Assembly (NCBI GenBank): GCA_017454565.1
Contig: JAFTCS010000020.1
Span: 1 to 12,275, forward strand
DNA from: Clostridia bacterium
GTDB lineage: Bacteria; Bacillota; Clostridia; Oscillospirales; Acutalibacteraceae
Reading direction: 5' to 3'
Length of the DNA stretch: 12,275 bases
Positions 6,648 to 12,275 of this stretch are shown here, one piece after another (the first letter of the stretch is position 1; the number at the start of each line of letters is the position of its first letter). The notes beneath the pieces were generated by a model, which had not been told where the DNA came from, did no database searches, and saw nothing but the letters and a program-made list of their open reading frames with translations. A program made the position numbers and the translations under genes.

Positions 6648-6676
6648 TTGACGAGCAGACCTTATTCTGCTAAATT
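6648..6676 (+). promoter_or_regulatory. Candidate promoter of the Cof-type HAD gene
   Basis: TTGACG (6648-6653) is followed after 17 bases by TAAATT (6671-6676), preceded by TGC so that an extended -10 compensates for a weaker hexamer. It implies a leader of about 135 bases before ATG 6819, in which no riboswitch fold was recognised. Confidence 0.45.
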
Positions 6677-6818
6677 ATGCTTAGCATTTATTTGTGCATT
6701 ATTGCGGTGAAAACATGATATTTTACCTGATATTCCAATAAATGGCACAAAATCAGTAAATCAATGCTCTGCAATCGGATGCAGATACAGCATAAAGGGA
6801 AGGAAGCCTGTTCAAAAC

Positions 6819-7652
6819 ATGATTTTCAGAATTATTGCCCTTGACATCGACGGGACCCTCACAAATTCCCGAAAAAACATCTCTGCGCGCACCAAAAACA
6901 AGCTTATCGCCTTTCAGAAACACGGCGGAAAGGTCGTACTTGCTTCAGGGCGACCCACTCAGGGAATAATGCCTTACTCGGCAGCTCTCAGGCTGAACGA
7001 ATTCGGCGGTTACATTATGCCGTTCAACGGAGGCTGCATCATAAACTGCAAGACCGGTGAACAGTTGTACCGCAACTATCTTCCCCATTCATACATTCCG
7101 GAAATATGCCGCATTATAAAGGACTACCCGGTAGGCATAAACACCTACAAAGGCAAAAGAATAATCTGCGGGCTGCAGCTCAACAAATATTCCGAGCTTG
7201 AGGCAAGGATAAACTTCACGCCTATCGAGTTCGACCCTGATTTTGTCGGGAATATGACCGAAGACGTGCCAAAGTGCCTGCTCAGCGGTGATCCCGCGGT
7301 CATATCTGAGCTGGAGGTCATTCTTTCCGAACGTTTCGGCAGCGAGCTTGGTATTTTCAAGTCAGAACCGTTTTTCCTTGAGATCGTTCCCAAAGCTGTC
7401 GACAAGGCTCAGTCGCTTGACAGGCTGCTTAAAGCTCTCGATATTCCCACAGACGAGAGTATCGCTTTCGGTGACGGCTTCAACGACATCACCATGATAC
7501 GCTATGCAGGTCTGGGCGTTGCCATGAACAATGCCTCTGACACCGTTAAGAGCGCTGCCGACTATGTAACCACTTCCAACGATGAGGACGGCATCGCTGA
7601 TTTTCTTGCAGAGATGGGGCGTTCCGTATTCCCGTCACTTGCCATGCTCTGA
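6819..7652 (+). CDS. Cof-type HAD-IIB family hydrolase
   Basis: A 277-residue cytoplasmic phosphatase of HAD subfamily IIB (Cof/YidA type). These enzymes usually act on sugar phosphates, pyridoxal phosphate or nucleotide-related phosphates; the exact substrate cannot be read here. Motifs in order: DIDGT with D9 and D11, LASGRP with motif II S43, a large alpha/beta cap at about residues 80-190, motif III K196, and GDGFND with D219 and D223. The typical C-terminal signature (GVAMNNA, then DYVT and DGIA) is present. Length fits the family. The start has a poor ribosome-binding site: the purine-rich AAAGGGAAGGA ends about 14 bases upstream, longer than usual. No alternative in-frame start exists nearby, and the catalytic Asp is already at residue 9. 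A terminator follows. Confidence 0.92.
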   Translation: MIFRIIALDIDGTLTNSRKNISARTKNKLIAFQKHGGKVVLASGRPTQGIMPYSAALRLNEFGGYIMPFNGGCIINCKTGEQLYRNYLPHSYIPEICRIIKDYPVGINTYKGKRIICGLQLNKYSELEARINFTPIEFDPDFVGNMTEDVPKCLLSGDPAVISELEVILSERFGSELGIFKSEPFFLEIVPKAVDKAQSLDRLLKALDIPTDESIAFGDGFNDITMIRYAGLGVAMNNASDTVKSAADYVTTSNDEDGIADFLAEMGRSVFPSLAML

Positions 7653-7698
7653 CAAAGATGTACGAATGTATTTCCTGAAATAAACACAGTTGTTAACG

Positions 7699-7733
7699 GC
7701 CTGATTGGTAAAAAATCAGGTCATTTCTTTTTT
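7699..7733 (+). terminator. Rho-independent terminator of the Cof-type HAD gene
   Basis: CCTGATT (7700-7706) pairs with AATCAGG (7714-7720) around a 7-base loop, with a further G-T pair outside, followed by TCATTTCTTTTTT. It lies about 47 bases past the stop codon. Confidence 0.75.
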
Positions 7734-7738
7734 GGGCA

Positions 7739-7767
7739 TTGAATCACTTTCGTGTTTGTGATATTAT
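7739..7767 (+). promoter_or_regulatory. Extended -10 promoter of the ProX-SprT pair
   Basis: TTGAAT (7739-7744) is followed after 17 bases by TATTAT (7762-7767), with TGA directly before the -10. It begins just after the preceding terminator and gives a leader of about 25-30 bases carrying GGAGGA (7789-7794), 5 bases before ATG 7800. Confidence 0.65.
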
Positions 7768-7799
7768 GATATATGAAATTTTTATAGCGGAGGAATGAA

Positions 7800-8339
7800 A
7801 TGGAAAACACACAGATTGTCTATAACACAAGACCAACTGATGAAAGGCTCCCTGTGGAGCTTGCCGTTTACGATATGCTGGAAAAGCTCGGCATAGAATA
7901 CACACGCACCGACCACAATGCCGCCCAGACCATGGATGACTGCATTGCGGTTGATAAGCTATTAGGGGTAGAGCTGTGCAAAAATCTGTTTCTGTGCAAC
8001 CGTCAGAAAACCAGCTTCTATCTTTTGCTGATGCCCGCAAACAAAGGTTTCCGCACTAAGGACCTCTCTCAGCAGATAAACACTGCCCGTCTGTCTTTTG
8101 CGGATGAAACTGCCATGAAAGAGCTTTTAGGGCTTACTCCCGGCTCTGTAAGCGTTATGGGACTGATGAACGACAGCTGGCACCAGGTCAGGCTGCTGAT
8201 AGACAAAGACCTGATCAGCGAAGAATATTTCGGCTGCCACCCATGCATAAACACGTCCAGCCTGAAAATACGCACCTCTGACCTTATGGATAAGATCCTG
8301 CCGCACCTTGGATATGAGCCAACATTTGTAGAACTTTAA
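7800..8339 (+). CDS. YbaK/ProX-type prolyl-tRNA editing domain protein (PrdX-like)
   Basis: A 179-residue free-standing editing domain of the YbaK/ProXp family. These proteins hydrolyse mischarged tRNA(Pro), typically Ala-tRNA(Pro) for the PrdX/ProXp-ala branch, and so guard proline codons. The single domain fills the protein: an N-terminal helix (LAVYDMLEKLGIEY), the CKNLFL strand with K61 (the family's conserved lysine), the LLMPANKGF and LGLTPGSVSVMGLMND segments typical of PrdX, and a C-terminal CHPCxNTSSLKI strand with HP near residues 147-148. Length matches single-domain members. The specific aminoacyl substrate is inferred from similarity to the PrdX branch and not from active-site analysis. 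It begins a two-gene unit: the SprT-like gene starts 10 bases after the stop, its ribosome-binding site overlapping this stop codon. Confidence 0.9.
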   Translation: MENTQIVYNTRPTDERLPVELAVYDMLEKLGIEYTRTDHNAAQTMDDCIAVDKLLGVELCKNLFLCNRQKTSFYLLLMPANKGFRTKDLSQQINTARLSFADETAMKELLGLTPGSVSVMGLMNDSWHQVRLLIDKDLISEEYFGCHPCINTSSLKIRTSDLMDKILPHLGYEPTFVEL

Positions 8340-8349
8340 GGTGAGAGCC

Positions 8350-8850
8350 ATGGCAGATATCAATGATTTCGACAAGCTCCTGATACTGGTCAAGGATCAG
8401 GCAAAAAAGGCCGGGGTACCCATATCTGACAATATCGATTCGCATGTGATCGTCAACACCCGCGCAAAAACCCGTTTCGGACAGTGCACGTTTAAAAACG
8501 GACACTACACAATAGAGCTTTCTTCAAGGCTGCTGAACGCACCCGAACGCTCATGCCGCCAGACACTTGCCCATGAGCTTATCCACACCTGCCCGGGCTG
8601 CGGAAACCACGGCGATGTTTTCAAAAAATACGCCGATATTCTCAACCGCAGGTACGGCTATACCATCAGCCGTACCAACACTGCCGCGGAAATGGGCATA
8701 ACTGTCGAGCAGCGCGAACGCACCGTAAACTACATTATAGAATGTCAGAAATGCGGTCAGCGCATAACGCGTTCAAGATTTTCTTCCGTTATCGAACATC
8801 CGTCCAGATACCGCTGCAAATGCGGCGGCGTCCTGAAACGCATAAAATAA
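8350..8850 (+). CDS. SprT-like zinc metalloprotein with C-terminal zinc ribbon
   Basis: A 166-residue SprT-like family protein. The HExxH zinc motif is HELIH (H75, E76, H79), with H87 in CGNHGDVF as the likely third ligand. A C-terminal zinc ribbon is formed by CQKC (C132, C135) and CKCGG (C156, C158). This layout is shared with bacterial SprT and the catalytic domain of SPRTN, which cuts DNA-protein crosslinks. For bacterial SprT a protease function is inferred and substrates are unknown. The start was set at ATG 8350, because AAGG (8338-8341) lies 8 bases before it; the in-frame GTG at 8341 overlaps that site. The ribosome-binding site overlaps the stop of the upstream gene, suggesting translational coupling to the tRNA-editing protein. 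Confidence 0.9.
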   Translation: MADINDFDKLLILVKDQAKKAGVPISDNIDSHVIVNTRAKTRFGQCTFKNGHYTIELSSRLLNAPERSCRQTLAHELIHTCPGCGNHGDVFKKYADILNRRYGYTISRTNTAAEMGITVEQRERTVNYIIECQKCGQRITRSRFSSVIEHPSRYRCKCGGVLKRIK

Positions 8851-8876
8851 TACTATTAAAACAATAAAATTTCTCT

Positions 8877-9084
8877 CACAGAAGTTTGTTCCAGCCGCGA
8901 TCGGTTTAGTTTTGGTCAGAATAAGCTTTGAACGCGAATTCAGGTGCGGCAGCTTGCCGCCGGGGGATCCAAGGGGCGCGCAGTCCCTTGGTTGCACTCC
9001 GCAGAGTGCAAAACACCAAAGGGGTTCGGGGGCGAAAGCCCCTGATTTATCAAGCTTCTTGCCTGTCCTTGACAAAGGACAGGC
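8877..9084. repeat. Dispersed structured repeat, copy A, with five tandem hairpins
   Basis: The first 62 bases (8877-8938) match 12185-12246 at 55 positions. Seven bases later comes hairpin 1 (8946-8960, 6-bp arms, GCT loop), matched in position by copy B but with compensatory stem changes. Copy A continues with hairpin 2 (8969-8991, CCAAGGG/CCCTTGG), hairpin 3 (8992-9011, 8-bp perfect arms around CGCA), hairpin 4 (9029-9042, GGGGC/GCCCC closed by a GAAA tetraloop) and hairpin 5 (9061-9084, 10-bp perfect arms around GACA). The segment is much more GC-rich than normal gaps here and has no convincing ORF. It fills the gap between the SprT-like and rRNA methyltransferase genes. It may be a small non-autonomous mobile element, a structured RNA or an mRNA-stabilising element; the sequence alone cannot decide. 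The orientation is unknown. Confidence 0.8.
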
Positions 9085-9142
9085 GCTCAAAATTTATGCT
9101 TTTTATTTTTAGATAGTATAAGTCTGCAAAGGAGTGGAGCTT

Positions 9143-9952
9143 ATGGATATAAAACTGAAATGTCCGGTATGCGGCAGAGAACTGACTGACAACGGCAAGA
9201 CCCTGAGCTGCGAAAAGAACCACAGCTTTGACAGGGCAAGACAGGGCTATGTGAACCTGCTGCCCGTACAGTTCAAGCATTCCCTCGACCCGGGCGACAC
9301 CGCCGAAATGCTTAAAGCCCGCCGGCGCTTCCTTGACAGCGGAAAATACGAGCCGATCTGCCGGAGCGTACTTCAAGCCATGCGGAAATTTGCACCGGAA
9401 AACCCGAAGGTACTTGACATCGGCTGCGGAGAGGGGTATTATACATCCAAGCTGAAAGATGAATTCCCGGGAGAATACATGGGAATAGATATATCCAAGG
9501 ACGGCGCAAGAATGGCGTGTTCCCGGGACAAGGATATTTTTTTTATCGTGGCGACCGCTTCGCACATCCCTGTTGCCGACAACCAGTTTGACTGCCTATG
9601 CGCAATGTTTTCTCTGCTGCTGCCGGAGGAATATGCAAGGGTGCTGAAACAAAACGGCTGCGTAGTGGAAGTGACCGTCGGAAACGACCATCTGAAAGAA
9701 CTGAAAAACATTATATATGACGAGGTATTCTTTAAGAATAAGCACTACTCAGACTGCACCGGATTTTTTGACGAGGTGCAGCGCAGTGAATACCGTTACA
9801 GGATCACTCTTGACAACGCCGCCCTGAAGGATCTGCTGCTTATGACGCCTCACTTCTGGCGCATACGCAAAGAAAGGCGCGAGCAGCTTGAAGCTACTGA
9901 TTCACTCACCCTTACTGTTGACTACTGGGTAAGGGTCCTGAAAAAGAAATAA
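9143..9952 (+). CDS. rlmA: 23S rRNA (guanine-N1)-methyltransferase, RlmA family
   Basis: A 269-residue SAM-dependent methyltransferase of the RlmA/RrmA family, which methylates N1 of a guanine in the helix 35 hairpin of 23S rRNA near the peptide exit tunnel. Gram-positive members (RlmA-II/TlrB type) modify G748 and Gram-negative ones G745; which applies here is not readable, though the host suggests G748. The N-terminal zinc finger is complete: CPVC (C7, C10), C23 and H27. The segment ARQGYVNLLP and the following H-S-L-D-P-G-D-T are characteristic. SAM motif I is LDIGCGEGYY (91-100), with an acidic strand end at GIDIS (114-118). The start is ATG 9143, with AAAGGAG (9128-9134) 8 bases upstream; the in-frame GTG at 9134 overlaps that site. 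A lipoprotein gene follows after 23 bases, suggesting co-transcription. Confidence 0.9.
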   Translation: MDIKLKCPVCGRELTDNGKTLSCEKNHSFDRARQGYVNLLPVQFKHSLDPGDTAEMLKARRRFLDSGKYEPICRSVLQAMRKFAPENPKVLDIGCGEGYYTSKLKDEFPGEYMGIDISKDGARMACSRDKDIFFIVATASHIPVADNQFDCLCAMFSLLLPEEYARVLKQNGCVVEVTVGNDHLKELKNIIYDEVFFKNKHYSDCTGFFDEVQRSEYRYRITLDNAALKDLLLMTPHFWRIRKERREQLEATDSLTLTVDYWVRVLKKK

Positions 9953-9975
9953 TTATAACCGAATCGAGGATCAAC

Positions 9976-10740
9976 ATGAAAAAGCTATTGTTTATCACCC
10001 TGTTGTGCTGCACCATGACTGTCTGCGGCTGTGCAAAAAATGAAAGCAAAGACAAACCCGTTACTCCTGATGACAGCAACGTTATCTATGTTTCTGATAC
10101 ATCTGAAAAGCCGCTTAAAAACAAGCTTATCGAAAGAGGAGATTCACCCGAGATCAGCGCGCCTGACGGCAGCATAAGCTTTGAACAGGCATGCAAGCTG
10201 ATCGACAGCTGCAGCATAGAAAATTTTTACCTCTGTCAGAGCCTTAAAGATTATCAGAAATACTATTTCAACACCATTGACTACAAGGGCGAAAAGTATT
10301 ATTCCATATACCCGTGTCTTGAAATAAAGGGCAGGAAACTGTATATGGGTGCAAACTGTCTTGTCGCATGCAACGGCAGCACCGTCCTCGCTCAGAACTG
10401 GATGGGCGGATATGAGTCTGTTGACCAGAACACAGCCGCTCTTGACAAAGACTGGAAAACACGCTGCCCCGACGCCAAAGTCAGCCCTAACGAAGCTGTC
10501 ACCGCACTTGCAGATAAAGAAAAGCTCTTGGGTCTTGAGCAGGACATCTCCGCCTATACGTTTGAAACCGACCCGAACCTTAAAGAGATAAACGGCATTC
10601 CCTGCTATGTTTTTTCTCCCAAGCTGGAATACACTGACCATCTGGATATTCTTTCTGCGCTCTACGTTTCCGCAGACGGCACCGGCTCTGTCTACAAAAG
10701 CTCACCCGATGATTCAACGGAGTACATTGAAATAAAATAA
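9976..10740 (+). CDS. Predicted lipoprotein, function unknown
   Basis: A 254-residue protein I do not recognise. The signal peptide (MKK, then a hydrophobic core with CC) ends in VCGC, so C19 is the predicted lipidated residue; Cys at the -2 position is less common in lipoboxes. A polar stretch (about 20-55) precedes a soluble domain at about 56-250 with several Tyr-rich strands (KYYFNTIDY, KYYSIYPCLEI) and scattered cysteines (residues near 68, 75, 82, 115, 124, 128), more than usual for an exported protein. No catalytic motif is visible. GAGGA (9966-9970) lies 5 bases before ATG 9976. It starts 23 bases after the rRNA methyltransferase gene with no promoter or terminator between, so the two are probably one transcript. 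Confidence 0.82.
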   Translation: MKKLLFITLLCCTMTVCGCAKNESKDKPVTPDDSNVIYVSDTSEKPLKNKLIERGDSPEISAPDGSISFEQACKLIDSCSIENFYLCQSLKDYQKYYFNTIDYKGEKYYSIYPCLEIKGRKLYMGANCLVACNGSTVLAQNWMGGYESVDQNTAALDKDWKTRCPDAKVSPNEAVTALADKEKLLGLEQDISAYTFETDPNLKEINGIPCYVFSPKLEYTDHLDILSALYVSADGTGSVYKSSPDDSTEYIEIK

Positions 10741-10772
10741 GAAGGTTTTCAGCACTTCCCTGAACTTAATGT

Positions 10773-10801
10773 TTTACAAAATGACAATAATATGTTAAAA
10801 T
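10773..10801 (+). promoter_or_regulatory. Extended -10 promoter of fabV
   Basis: TTTACA (10773-10778) is followed after 17 bases by TAAAAT (10796-10801), preceded by TGT. The hexamers and spacing are identical to those of the minus-strand promoter at 4644-4672. The left arm of a 9-bp inverted repeat begins on the base after the -10. Confidence 0.6.
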
Positions 10802-10855
10802 GAGAGTGGGGCGTACATCACACTAATGATGCCTGCCCACTCTCTGTTATTTTAC
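10802..10855 (+). terminator. Hairpin with T-rich tail between the lipoprotein and fabV
   Basis: GAGAGTGGG (10802-10810) pairs perfectly with CCCACTCTC (10836-10844). An inner stem CATCA (10816-10820) with TGATG (10827-10831) lies across an internal loop, and TGTTATTTT follows. It could end the rRNA methyltransferase-lipoprotein transcript. The left arm also covers the predicted fabV transcription start (about 10808), so it may equally be an operator or a leader structure for fabV. Confidence 0.55.
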
Positions 10856-10874
10856 GGCAAAAGGAGCAATGTTT

Positions 10875-12047
10875 ATGATAATCACACCCAAGGTCAGAGG
10901 ATTCATCTGCACGACAGCTCATCCCGACGGCTGCAAGGCAGCCGTCAAGGAGCAGATCGACTATGTAAAATCACACAAACACGCTCAGGGTCCGAAAAAG
11001 GTCCTTGTTATCGGCGCATCAATGGGCTACGGTCTTGCATCACGCATTACGGCAGCCTATTCCTTCGGCGCTGCGACCGTAGGCGTTATTTTCGACAAAC
11101 CCGCATCCGGCGCCAGAACAGCTTCCTCGGGCTGGTACAACACCGCCGCTTTCGAGGACTTCGCTCATGCTGACGGTCTTTATGCAAAAACCGTCAACGG
11201 CGACGCTTACTCCGAGGATATCAAGCAGCAGACAATTTCCATTATCAAAAAGGATCTCGGCAAGGTCGATCTGGTTGTTTACAGCCTTGCTGCCCCACGC
11301 CGCACTATGGCGGACGGATCAACCTATACGTCCGTACTGAAAACCGTTGGCGAACCCTACACAAACAAGACAATTGACCTAAAAAACCGTGTTGTCAGCG
11401 ATATCACCGTGACCCCTGCCACCGATAAAGAGATCAATGCCACTGTAAAGGTAATGGGCGGTGAGGACTGGAAAGCATGGATAGACGCCCTGAAAGCAGC
11501 CGATGCACTTGACGACAATGCCGTGACCGTTGCCTACTCCTATATCGGCCCGGAGATAACCCATCCCATGTACGCAGACGGCTCTATCGGAAAGGCAAAG
11601 GATCACCTTTTCTCTACTTCAAAAGAGATGACCGCAGAGGGCACAAAGGCTTATATTTCGGTGAATAAGGCACTTGTCACCCAGTCCAGCGCGGCTATAC
11701 CGATCGTTCCACTCTATATCTCCATTCTGTACAAGGTAATGAAAGCTCACAACGTTCACGAGGGCTGCATCGAGCAGATGTACCGTCTGCTGAACGAAAA
11801 GCTGTACAACGACAACGGCGCTGTCATCACGGACGACCAGAACCGTATCCGTCTTGACGACCTTGAAATGCAGCCGGATATCCAGTCAGAGGTCAACGAG
11901 CTATGGAGCAGCATCTCAACAGAGAACCTTTCTACCCATGCCGACCTTGACGGTTATTTCAGTGATTTTTACAAGCTCTTTGGCTTTGGCATAGACGGCG
12001 TGGACTATGACGCCGACACAGACCCGAACCGAGAAATACAGCTTTGA
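10875..12047 (+). CDS. fabV: FabV-type NADH-dependent trans-2-enoyl-ACP/CoA reductase
   Basis: A 390-residue enoyl reductase of the FabV/TER family. It reduces the trans-2 double bond of enoyl-ACP in the last step of fatty-acid elongation; close relatives (TER) reduce crotonyl-CoA in butyrate formation, and sequence alone does not separate the two roles. The N-terminus (MII, then RGFICTTAHP) is diagnostic. The Rossmann loop is GASMGYGLASR (47-57), and the acidic residue D74 after the second strand fits NADH preference. The catalytic pair follows the family's Tyr-x8-Lys spacing: Y233 and K242. FabV enzymes are known for low triclosan sensitivity. The start was set at ATG 10875, 8 bases after AAGGAG (10861-10866); an in-frame ATG at 10869 is only 2 bases from that site and gives two extra residues absent from the family. 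It is monocistronic, and no other fatty-acid gene lies nearby. Confidence 0.96.
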   Translation: MIITPKVRGFICTTAHPDGCKAAVKEQIDYVKSHKHAQGPKKVLVIGASMGYGLASRITAAYSFGAATVGVIFDKPASGARTASSGWYNTAAFEDFAHADGLYAKTVNGDAYSEDIKQQTISIIKKDLGKVDLVVYSLAAPRRTMADGSTYTSVLKTVGEPYTNKTIDLKNRVVSDITVTPATDKEINATVKVMGGEDWKAWIDALKAADALDDNAVTVAYSYIGPEITHPMYADGSIGKAKDHLFSTSKEMTAEGTKAYISVNKALVTQSSAAIPIVPLYISILYKVMKAHNVHEGCIEQMYRLLNEKLYNDNGAVITDDQNRIRLDDLEMQPDIQSEVNELWSSISTENLSTHADLDGYFSDFYKLFGFGIDGVDYDADTDPNREIQL

Positions 12048-12067
12048 TACTATTTGATAAAAACACA

Positions 12068-12174
12068 AAAGTTTCGGCGCAGAGCCTGCGCTCCCAATTC
12101 GCGGCGCAGAGCCTGCGCTCCCAATTCGCGGGATCGCTGCGCTGCGCTCCGCTCTGAATACAAGACGAAACTTT
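12068..12174. repeat. GC-rich cassette bounded by a 9-bp inverted repeat, downstream of fabV
   Basis: AAAGTTTCG (12068-12076) and CGAAACTTT (12166-12174) are perfect inverted 9-bp ends around an 89-base GC-rich core. The core holds the 27-bp tandem repeat at 12075-12128 and a GCGCTGC-rich stretch (12135-12153). The ends could pair to close a compound hairpin. It starts about 20 bases after the fabV stop, so a role at the fabV 3' end is possible. No ORF is evident. Confidence 0.5.
12075..12128. repeat. Two perfect tandem copies of a 27-bp hairpin-forming unit
   Basis: The 27 bases at 12075-12101 are repeated without change at 12102-12128. Each unit contains GCGCAG-AGC-CTGCGC, a 6-bp stem with a 3-base loop, and ends in CCCAATTCG. 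A third copy starts as CGGGATCGC and diverges at once. Confidence 0.85.
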
Positions 12175-12184
12175 GCCGCTCGCG

Positions 12185-12275
12185 CACAGAAGTTTATTTC
12201 AACCGCGATCGGTTTAGTTTTGGTCAGAGTAAACTATCAACGCGAACAAGGGACCGGCGGCTCGCCGGCGCGAAC
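12185..12275. repeat. Dispersed structured repeat, copy B (cut by window edge)
   Basis: Bases 12185-12246 match 8877-8938 at 55 of 62 positions, including the unbroken run from CCGCGATCGG through TTGGTCAGA. After the same 7-base gap comes CCGGCG-GCT-CGCCGG (12254-12268), the counterpart of hairpin 1 in copy A. The loop and stem length are identical, and two stem pairs have changed on both sides. The rest of the element lies beyond the window. Confidence 0.8.

Noticed and set aside
6677..6818. Riboswitch in the leader of the Cof-type HAD gene
   Set aside because: I looked for known aptamer motifs and for terminator/anti-terminator pairs and saw only a short ATGCT/AGCAT palindrome.
8912..9116. 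Open frames of 62-66 codons, in two reading frames, across repeat copy A
   Set aside because: They have no ribosome-binding site, their sequence is dictated by GC-rich hairpin arms, and they are not preserved in copy B. They are chance frames through a structured repeat.
9093..9122. Possible promoter (TTTATG, 18 bases, TATAAG) before the rRNA methyltransferase gene
   Set aside because: The hexamers are weak, in AT-rich sequence, and the start would fall on the ribosome-binding site.
10144..10641. Minus-strand open frame of 165 codons opposite the lipoprotein gene
   Set aside because: It has no ribosome-binding site or recognisable domain, and the plus-strand lipoprotein has a signal peptide, good ribosome-binding site and operon context.
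10826..11173. Plus-strand open frame of 115 codons starting in the fabV leader
   Set aside because: It overlaps fabV in another frame, has a low-complexity Arg-rich composition and lacks a ribosome-binding site.
12075..12128. CRISPR-like direct repeats
   Set aside because: There are only two copies, directly adjacent with no spacer, and no cas genes are present. It is a simple tandem duplication.
1..12275. A dedicated defence, mobile-element or secondary-metabolite system
   Set aside because: No integrase, transposase, nuclease, toxin-antitoxin or biosynthetic cluster genes are visible. The recognised genes are ordinary housekeeping and envelope genes.

Overview
The window looks like chromosomal DNA of a Gram-positive, low-to-mid GC gut or rumen Firmicute, most likely a Ruminococcus-like member of the Oscillospiraceae. 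The clues are four exported envelope proteins, two of them with Ser/Glu-rich linkers, sigma-A type promoters in AT-rich gaps, a FabV-type enoyl reductase, QueH, and GC-rich hairpin repeats between genes. This assignment is inference; no rRNA or other phylogenetic marker is present.

Left half (1-6443), all genes on the minus strand. From right to left along transcription they are: a small lipoprotein with an acidic Ser/Glu linker (5823-6443) that ends in a clear terminator; a membrane-anchored M23/LytM peptidase resembling SpoIIQ (4851-5627); a 626-residue protein with both a lipobox and a C-terminal membrane helix (2737-4617); an HAD phosphatase (1981-2649) overlapping queH (1371-1988); and the N-terminal 378 residues of a large secreted modular protein (1-1136), which runs off the window edge. 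The secreted protein has carbohydrate-binding-like modules and its own near-consensus promoter.

A 375-base divergent gap (6444-6818) separates the halves. It holds opposing promoters and a perfect 9-bp inverted repeat.

Right half (6819-12047), all genes on the plus strand: a Cof-type HAD phosphatase with its own terminator; a two-gene unit of a YbaK/ProX-type tRNA-editing protein and an SprT-like zinc protein; then, after a hairpin-rich repeat element, an rRNA methyltransferase of the RlmA type followed closely by an uncharacterised lipoprotein; and finally fabV, with its own promoter and a hairpin leader.

Translation and RNA quality recur as themes (queuosine synthesis, mischarged-tRNA editing, 23S methylation), alongside envelope functions (four exported proteins, fatty-acid synthesis). 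The genes are otherwise a mixed housekeeping set and not one dedicated system.

The most unusual signal is non-coding. A dispersed repeat occurs twice (about 8877-9084, and 12185 to the window end) with 55 of 62 matching bases in its conserved head. A 15-base hairpin follows at identical spacing in both copies, and its stem differs by compensatory base-pair changes. Copy A continues into four more tandem hairpins. A 27-bp tandem duplication that itself forms a hairpin lies just before copy B.
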